Origin: Gibbula magus | Taxonomy: Eukaryota; Mollusca; Gastropoda; Trochida; Trochidae | DNA length: 64,000 nt | Assembly (NCBI GenBank): GCA_936450465.1 | Contig: OW388292.1 | Coordinates: forward strand, 7,707,756-7,771,755 | Direction: 5' to 3' | Shown here: in pieces, positions 35,966 through 45,200 of the stretch | Layout: the number at the start of each line of letters is the position of its first letter | How positions within the stretch are numbered: position 1 is the first letter of the stretch | Notes under the pieces: generated by a model | Told to the model about the DNA's origin: nothing | What the model saw: the letters and a program-made list of their open reading frames with translations, nothing else | The model's database searches: none | Program-made: the position numbers and the translations under genes

Positions 35966-36284
35966 ATGACACTCGTTGTCATGCTTTTACTGAGTCTCTT
36001 GGCCTTGCCATGCAAGGCCGTGAACGAACCGGATGAAATCCCTGTCAACCTTGATAACCGGACTGAGTCAAAGGAGCCAGATCCAGCCGACCCCACCTTG
36101 CCGTTACAGGAGTCTCATGGGGAGCAGGCAGCATCAGAAGATACTGACATTGCCTTGAGGTCAGCCACATCCAGTCAGGAAGCATCAGAAGATACTGACA
36201 TTGCCTTGAGGTCAGCCACATCCAGTCAGCCATATGGTGTTGATATTGATCTCGTGGCTGATAAAAAATTGGAAAGTTCTCAAG
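35966..36284 (+). CDS. Exon 1: signal peptide and duplicated acidic segment
   Basis: The ATG follows the acceptor TTCATTATTTCAG directly. The exon encodes the signal peptide, one NRT glycosylation sequon and two in-frame 51-bp copies (36128-36178, 36179-36229) giving ASEDTDIALRSATSSQ twice. Donor after CAAG at 36284, phase 1. Confidence 0.65.
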
Positions 36285-39200
36285 GTGCTGCAATGTTTCA
36301 ATTTATTTTTGATAACAATTGAAATGATTTAATGGCATCCCACAATATGAAATTCCTGATGGTGCAATCCACAGTATTACATTCAAATCCTTGGATATGT
36401 AAAAGCTTAACATAGATATCATTGACTAAAATAATTTCAATAATACAGTTTTACCCTGAATTATTTTTTGGCAAAATAGTTAATGGCTCAACTATTGCAA
36501 AACACTGGGCAACCCCTCTACCTGGATTGATTGTGATAGCAATGATAGTTTTGGATAGAATATGAAATAAGCGAAGATTTATTTACATGTAATATCTCTA
36601 TGACTTTATAGCGATTGATGTTCTGTGATCAGATATTGAGGAAGAGGAAGAAGATGAAGAACAAGAAATTGAGCTTGGTAAAGCAAAAGATCCTTTCATT
36701 TTCACCGCAACTGAAAAACAAGCAGAGACAGAAGAGGAGGTAGACTATTATGACATAGAACACAATGAAGAACCTGACCAGGCCACAAGGGAAATTCTTG
36801 ATATCCTGAAAAACATTGAATCGGTAAGAATAGACAAGAGCTTGCAGGTAATAAAGTTTAATTATGCCATTTTCATCTTAAAATCATCCAACTATCTGTA
36901 AGAGTAAAAGGATTTTGACATATATTTACTTTCAGATGAACTTACATTTACTCAGTGAAATATGTCCACTTATTTAGGGTTAAACACTTTCATTGCATAC
37001 ATATTTTGTTTTTAGTTATCAAATTATAAATCAGAAAGATCTCTTGCAATGGGAGGCGGGATAGCGCAGTGGTTAGCACGTTCGGCTTCGGATCAAAAGG
37101 TCCGGGGTTCGAATCCCGCCAGGGGCACGGCAACTTTGTCTGCAGTAGAGAACTGTTCTACACGCAGTAAGGTTTGGGTGCAAATTGCTGCACTGAATTT
37201 CAGCGTAGTATCGACCATGCTTGTTCCAGCCGATGCACGCAGGTTTCACCGCAAAGCATAGCCAGATGGCGTTGCGGGCTTTCTCCCTGCCATAATACTA
37301 GCAGCCGCGATATAAGTGAAATACTCTTGAAAGCGGCGTTAAACCCTAACTCACCTCACCTCTCTTGCAATGTGCATTAAATATTTAAAACTTCAAAGGG
37401 TGTTTTATAAACACTCAAACATGTAAGAATTTTACTCCCAACTCATCCTCGATAAATCTACACACAAGCGCTGGAAAACAGTAAGGGTATTTATCCTTAA
37501 CCTAGTTACCTCCCTTCGCAATGACTCGGCGAAGACTTGTTTTCTAACAACCAACGAGATCACTTGAAATCAAGGGTGAAATAACAAGCACTCTCGTGTC
37601 AGGATCTTGACTTTCGCAGATGATTGGGAACGCCTGGTAGCACAGGGATTTTAATCATTTACCTCCACCCGTTTTGATGGACATGAATACACCCTTTTTC
37701 TCGTACAGACTTCTTAAAACTTTCTTTTGAGTTTCTGTCAGGTTTTCTACGCTGAATTTGTTACAAACTTTATCGTAATCGAGTGAGTCGGCCGCCGCCA
37801 TGTTTGTTTCTATAAACAACGGTAGTGATGCGTTTTGATTGGTCGAGTTGTTTACGCAGATAGTGTCTGCGTTTCGTTTCTGATTGGATAACATGGACCC
37901 AAGAGGAGGTAACTAGGTTAGGGATAAATACCCTTACTGTTTTCCAGCGCTTGTGTGTAGATTTATCGGAACAATAGCGCTGGATAATCGAGGATGCTCC
38001 CAACTTAGAACTCATCAGCCCTATAAGACCCAACAACCTTATTGCATTACAAGACGTCCGGTGATCACCAATCCATCCATCCATCCCTCAGTCTGTAAAC
38101 TTTTTGCATTTTCGTATTCTTCTGCATGTTCAGTTTTCTGGAGAGCAGATATACACATGATTTGGCCAATAGGAATTATAAATTGTAGATTTGGTGACCT
38201 TGTTGATCCGAATAATGTGACTCCCCCTCATTTTTCGCATATAGGTTCCACAGTGAGAGTAATGTTCCCATAGAATTGTCTTATCTTGACCATCATTTCA
38301 AGGTCACAATGAGACTTTTCCATTTGACCCTTGTCAGCTGGATACCAAGAAATGTTCTCAGGATTCTCTTAAAAGAAGACAAAACATGTCAGCTTGTCAG
38401 CAGGGTATCTCATGAACTGATCACTGATTTTTCTTCATATTCTACCCAAAGTTTTTCAAGGGGAGACGAAGAGCTGATTAGAGAAGCAATTAAGTTGTAC
38501 GAGGAGGAAGGAGAGGGTGTGACTTGTTAGGTCTCTATAATCACTTCTCAACATGTACCCGGTATGCAGGTATAATTTCTTGAAAAGAACATTTTTTTCT
38601 ACTGGTTTGTACTGTTTTGTATCATGATTTGGGGAATATGTCTACACCATTTGAATTGGTCATGTTACCATGATAATTTTTTCAAGATCCAATTGTCTTG
38701 TTTGGACAGCTGATTTTCTCCACATCTAGCATCAGGTCATGTTTTTGTTGTGCAGTAGGGATTTTGGTAACCTTTGGTAACAGAAATTGTTGATTTGGAA
38801 CATTTTCAGTTTCACTACACAAACAGAATTATATCAAAACTTAAGTCAAAACCTTACCATTTAATCTAATGAATGTGAAAATATTTTTTTTAAAATGAAA
38901 AAACATGTCTGATGAAGGGAAGCAACCGCTCCCCGAAACGTAATACAAAACTACCCTTATGTTCCTCTCGTCGTCTTTCTGCTGTTTGGCGGGTACACCC
39001 CCCTTTTGTGCACCTTTTTTGTATAAAATATAGAAGAAGGTAAAATCCAAAATACACTTTAGTGCAAGGTGTACTGAATGAAATCAAAATAATGTAATGT
39101 GTTTAAAGTTTACTTCCAAACCTTTGGAATTTTTTTCTAAATTTCTTATGTTCATAGCAAGGATTGAAGACGATAAACAGCAGTCGAATTGAACGTTCGT

Positions 39201-42200
39201 TTGGAAGAATTCAAGAATTGCCATTTGGAAACATATCAGTGTTGTCTCGGGATCGGCTAACCATCTATCAGGTAAGAAATATTGTAGAAATAGATGGTTT
39301 TATTCAGGGAAAGTCACATACATTTCTGATGACTTTAAGTCTACGACTACTATTACAGTATTGTCACTGTTTTTCAACAATTGCCAATTGCGTAATATGG
39401 GATAATGCATCCATGATAATCTGCTGATTGAAAACCATTAAACAAAGTAGATTGCAAGATTGGAATCATCTTCTCTTAAACTCCATTGACATTAAACCAA
39501 GCAATCAATAGTTATGAATTAGTGCAATCTTACACCTTTGAAGATTAACAATGTCATATCTTTCTACATAACCTCTGTTACACAACATACTAGTAATATA
39601 ATGTCACAGACTTGTCCTGAAAATGAACAAGATGTCAAACTCAGTGTACTCCCATATTAACTATATTGCTGTTCCTATATTCCTACATAAAATCTTCTTA
39701 AATCCTTACTTTTAAAACATTGTAATTTATAATGTTTTCATTGACTGCCATATGAAGTATTTGAAAATCAAACTTAAAAATGTGACTTTCACTGCTTTGA
39801 ATTATGGATGTATATTGTTGAAGAAATTGTGCTGCAATATGATGCAATATTGAAGACCATCTTGCAGTAGGGTTAATAGAAAATTATGATTTGCACACAT
39901 AATTGTCAGTCATTCATCCTGGGAACATCGTGGAGAAACTATTTTCTGATTTGATAATCAAATCTTTTAGCTCACCAGACCTAATAGCCCTGTGTGTGTG
40001 TACTGCGTCCAGTGAGTGCCGTCTTTAAACCTTTGATATTTTGCACATTGCACTCCAAAAACTGAAATTTTGTGTGGCACTCAATGGAATCTGTGGAATC
40101 AAAGTTCGTACATTTGGTCCAGACATCCTTTCAAATATAGAAAAGTAGAAATGGGGAAAAAAAACAAATTTTGGACATATACAAAAAGAATTATTAAAAT
40201 ATTATCAAGCATGTAAATATATTGCTTTTGCAAATAATAGCCAGCCGAAAAAAAATTCATTTTTCATTTTGGTTTTCTTTCCACACACTGTTTAGAATTA
40301 TGTAAAATCTTAAAATATAACTCAATGCTTGATCTTGAATTCTTTGTGCCAGATGCAGAAAACCTGCTATACTCGAACTTAGCCATATTATATATCACAC
40401 TATATGTCACACATTTGATGTATCCATATAAATTACCAATCTTTCTTATGTATGTGTAAACATCTGATGGGAAATAAAAACATATTATTTTTTTTAAAAT
40501 CATCTCAAATGTGGGCGTGGAAGTCATTATCCAGTGGCATGTGGTCCTGTGCATAGCTCAGTTGACCGCTATCAGTGAACACAACAAAAAGAGGCAGTGC
40601 TTGTCCATGTGGTCACACCGTAGGAACGTGTACGCCTGGAAATTGTTACTCAACGGAAGTGAACAAATTTCTCTGCGAGAGTCCAGTTTGTTTTTGTGCA
40701 TTTGGTGTAGGAATTTGTTTGATAAATCTGTTTTCAGGTACTTATGACAAAAGATATTTCAGTCTGTAAAATAGTAGACATTAGTAAACACAAAGTTGGT
40801 TTTAGAAATGAGAAGCTGAACAAAACTGGCTTAAAAGAGACAGTTTTATGTGAGGCTACATGCCGAAAAAATATATTTGCACACAAACGCGGTCGATATA
40901 TTGTTTTAAAACAAACATACGATTTTTTCAAGTATATGTCCAAAAAGGGTGATACATATTTATCAAAACTAGAAAATTTAGTCAAAATCCAACGTATAGT
41001 TACTGAGATATTTACATTCAATGACTGCTGGTATAATATCATGGTGAACACTTTCCTAAAGAAAACACCAAGTGGTTGTAATTCGTTCGCCACCCCCGTT
41101 CCCGTAACTCTTTCACTTTGTTTTGACACCACGTATGGTTCAGGGGTTCTAATTTTGTTATTTGTCAATAATAAGCCTCAATATTTGGCATATATGTCCA
41201 TATATGGATGTTTCACAACATGGTAAACAAATATATGAGAATTTTTTTATGGATTTTCTGAAAGCAAGGTAATATCAAACACACGTAGGTTCCACATGCG
41301 AAATTCATCTCCTAAATTGTGATGTAACAGTCGACTGAGGGCGCATACTGACATTATCTTTCGTCTACATCTTCATCGGTGTCTACCATTTTTCAGCCTG
41401 AAACATTTTTTCTCATAAATACTTCAAAACCAATTTATCCAACAAAATGCTACACCAAATGCACAAAACTAAACTGACCTCTCGCAGAGAAATTCGTTCA
41501 CTTCCGTTGAGTAACAATTTCCAGGCGTACACGTTCCTACGGTGTGGTGGTAGAGGAGGTTAAATCTGGCTATCCATACGGATCCACTAAAGGATACCGA
41601 TGGATACACTAATGCACAAACATTATCCCTTAAGATAGAGGAAATTCAGAATGACCAGTCAATAGAACTCATTGTAACGTACATGTCCACCAAGTTTGGT
41701 CTTCCGGCTCCCGGCTTGGCCTGGGAAGCTCATAGAGAATAATGTTATACCCCTTACTGAGTCAGTCATTATCATGTTTCGCGTCCAGGCGAAATGCGAG
41801 ACAGTGTGTGTGTTTGTGGATCGCCGCATGAAAACTTGTTTATATTTATCTCGCAGTTTGCTACGAAAACAAGTCTTTTGTCAATGTCCTTATATATTGT
41901 CCGTTTTCGCGATGTAGACATGATATATTTCGAAAACAACGGTACCGGGTTCGCCGCCTGGAATATTCCACCAGCAGTGCCAATTAATGCTTTAGCCAAA
42001 ATATGGCTGCGAGCTAGATGGTCAGAATATTCCGCCACAGGGGCTAAAATGGGTAAAATAGAAATACGCAACTAAAGGGTTTAGTTGTGTATTTCTATTT
42101 TACCCATTTTAAGTGTGTAAGTAAGGTGGGCTCCGTTCTCGGCCTGTGAGACGTGATTTTATACGTGTCATTACGCGAGTAAACGGGACCGGAGTACTGG

Positions 42201-45200
42201 CCCTGAAGGCAGTGGAAACACGTGAGTGATAATTAGTCCCCAGGGAGATTAGGCTTCGGAGGGAAGCCCGACAAAATTGGCCTTTTGTAAAACTAATTAT
42301 TGATGCGTTAAGGGTGAACAATTCACATGCAATTTGGTGTGATTTTTGCTGTTCATTTCAACCGAACATTGACAAAAGACTTCTTTTTGTAGCGAACTGT
42401 GAGGCATTGATACAGAGCTTCTCATGGTGCGAGTCACGGAGACATCTCATCTCTCGCCTCGCTATGGCAGACAGCATACATGTACTTTCTTTACTTTTAG
42501 ATTACTTTGATCATTAAAGGTACATCCATTGTGTTTCATAAAATTATATTTGGCTTTAATACGTTCCAACACACCATATGTGCTGTTTACATTACAAAAA
42601 AAATTCACTCAGCTTGCATATTCATCCCCAATCGCCAAATATATCATAATTACTAGTTTCCAATTAAAATCGAGTAACATCATTATGCATGTGCAGAAAT
42701 CGAAAGTGCATGTCCTATTTACATGCACAGTAGTTATATGACCTATTAAACAATATCAACCCAAACTTCTTATTTTGTCTGGTTTAAATAAGATTCCAAA
42801 ATTACGTTTGACTCATTGGTGCGCGCCATACGCAGTGCATTGTCCGGTTTTCAATCAGAAATCGACACTTTTACCTCCATATCGTCAATATACTAAGTCG
42901 AGTATCATCAAAATGGTAGTTTTCGGTAACAGTTGGTACTTCTCGACAAAATAAGACCATTTATAACGTTTGGCATATTTGACCCCCAACAACACAATGG
43001 ATGTACCTTTAAGAACTACACATGGTGTAAATTTTAAAATTTGATTTTGGCCTTGACGTAAAGGCGCTGTAGCACGTTTTTTGCAAAATTTATTTTTTCA
43101 AATTTCCCATTTATAATGATAGTTTATGTCATTTAAATTAACTTTAGAGGGTAAAACATCTTATTACACAAACCAATTATCTGTAGTGGTAAAAACTTTG
43201 TTGCGTATAAAGCAACAATTGCATGGCGGCCATTTTATTGTGAACACAATTTATTATTTTGAATGACAAAAACGATTTCCATGGCTTTACTGAGCCATGT
43301 ACACTCATTTTAAACTTTATTTTCGGAAGAGAGAAGGATGTTTTACTATTGGTGAAATTATTTTTCAAATACATTTCATCAACTTTTGTGAGCGAAAAAA
43401 TGTGCTACTGCCCCTTTAAAGTCAGTATGAACAAACTTCATCTCAAGTCTGCATGGACATCAATGTGATTTGTCTGTTCACCAGGGGTCTCCAACATCAC
43501 AAATTCCCTATCTGGAACAAGTTGCGACTATTTCAAATGGACGGCCTGTCCTTATCAAAGTATTTATTGGAGCGCCATGTTTTGTCTTTCTGGACCCAGT
43601 CGGGCAGAGATTTTGTCTGATCTTCAGTGTTTCCTTATCAGGTATGTATAGGTCTACCAAATGCTATTGTGATTTCAATTGATTAAATTATCAAATATCT
43701 TGCACAGTAACTTCTGATACGTATTGATTGAAGTTAGCAAATATCCAAGGCTTGTCATCATAGTTTCTTTTAACTCTCAAACAGCTGTAGTCTGAGAATT
43801 TCCAGACTTGGCGCCACTCTCAACTGTATTGTCAAGGTGGTGAATCCTGTGTAACAGGCCAAACCTTCCCTAGGGAAACTTTGGCCTCGGCCTGACAGGT
43901 TATTTATTCCCCATCCTTGTTTTTATTTACAAGGGGGAGATTCTGGCCTAGCTAGACTTCTTCCGTACCCTTGGTTGTGTTACACAGGGTGGAGATTCTG
44001 GCTTAGCTGGGCTATTTCTTCCCCTTGTTTTAATTCATGGCTTAGCAAGGCTACTTCTTCCTAACCTCTGGTTGTCATACACAGGGGGAGATTCTGGCCA
44101 AACTTGCTACTTCTTCCTAACCTCTGGTTGTTATACACAGAGAGAGATTCTGGCCAAGCTAGGCTACTTCTTCCTAACCCTTGGTTGTAATACACAGGGG
44201 GAGATTCCGGCCAAACTAGCTACTTCTTCCTAACCTCTGGTTGTCATACACAGAGGGAGATTCTGGCCAAGCTAGGCTACTTTTTCCTAATCTCAGGTTG
44301 TCATACACAGGGGGAGATTCTGGCTAAACTAGGTAATTCTTCCTAACCTCTGGTTGTCATACACGGGGGGAGATTCCGGCCAAACTAGCTACTTCTTCCT
44401 AACCTCTGGTTGTCATACACAGAGGGAGATTCTGGCCAAGCTAGGCTACTTCTTCCTAACCCTTGGTTGTCATACACAGGGGGAGATTCTGGCCAAACTA
44501 GGCTACTTCTTCCTAACCTCTGGTTGTCATACACAGGGGGAGATTCTGGCCAAGCTAGGCTACTTCTTCCTAACCTCTGGTTGTCAACCACAGAGGGAGA
44601 TTCCGGCCAAACTAGCTACTTCTTCCTAACCTCTGGTTGTCATACACAGAGGGAGATTCTGGCCAAACTAGGCTACTTCTTCCTAATCTCAGGTTGTCAT
44701 ACACAGGGGGAGATTCTGGCCAAACTAGGTAATTCTTCCTTACATCTGGTTGTCATACAGGGGGAGATTCTGGCCAAACTAGCTACTTCTTCCTAACACT
44801 TGGTTGTCACACACAGGGAGATTCTGGCCAAACTAGGCTACTTCTTCCTAACCCTTGGTTGTCATACACAGGGGGAGATTCTGGCCAAGCTAGGCTACTT
44901 CTTCCTAACCTCTGGTTGTCATACACAGGGGGAGATTCTGGCCAAGCTAGGCTACTTCTTCCTAACCTCTGGTTGTCAACCACAGAGGGAGATTCCGGCC
45001 AAACTAGCTACTTCTTCCTAACCTCTGGTTGTCATACACAGAGGGAGATTCTGGCCAAACTAGGCTACTTCTTCCTAATCTCAGGTTGTCATACACAGGG
45101 GGAGATTCTGGCCAAACTAGGTAATTCTTCCTTACATCTGGTTGTCATACAGGGGGAGATTCTGGCCAAACTAGCTACTTCTTCCTAACACTTGGTTGTC

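Noticed and set aside
37052..37125. A functional tRNA-Arg gene
   Set aside because: The tRNA-like head is fused to a SINE body and tail and flanked by a target duplication.
37049..37261. 70-codon frame starting MGGGIAQWLARSASDQKVRG
   Set aside because: It lies entirely within the tRNA-derived SINE; this string is the usual translation of a tRNA-like head.
38276..38530. An additional exon of the secreted-protein gene
   Set aside because: No acceptor/donor pair keeps the phase between exons 2 and 3, and it lies within a Helitron-like fragment.
40575..40769. Cys-rich peptide (CPCGHTVGTCTPGNC) as an EGF-like exon
   Set aside because: Most of it is the left terminal repeat of the TIR element, mirrored at 41476-41546.
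44354..45188. Plus-strand frames of about 70-130 codons across the 57-bp array (for example GCHTQREILAKLGYFFL repeats)
   Set aside because: Pure translation of the minisatellite; repeat length variants shift frame freely, so selection for coding is unlikely.
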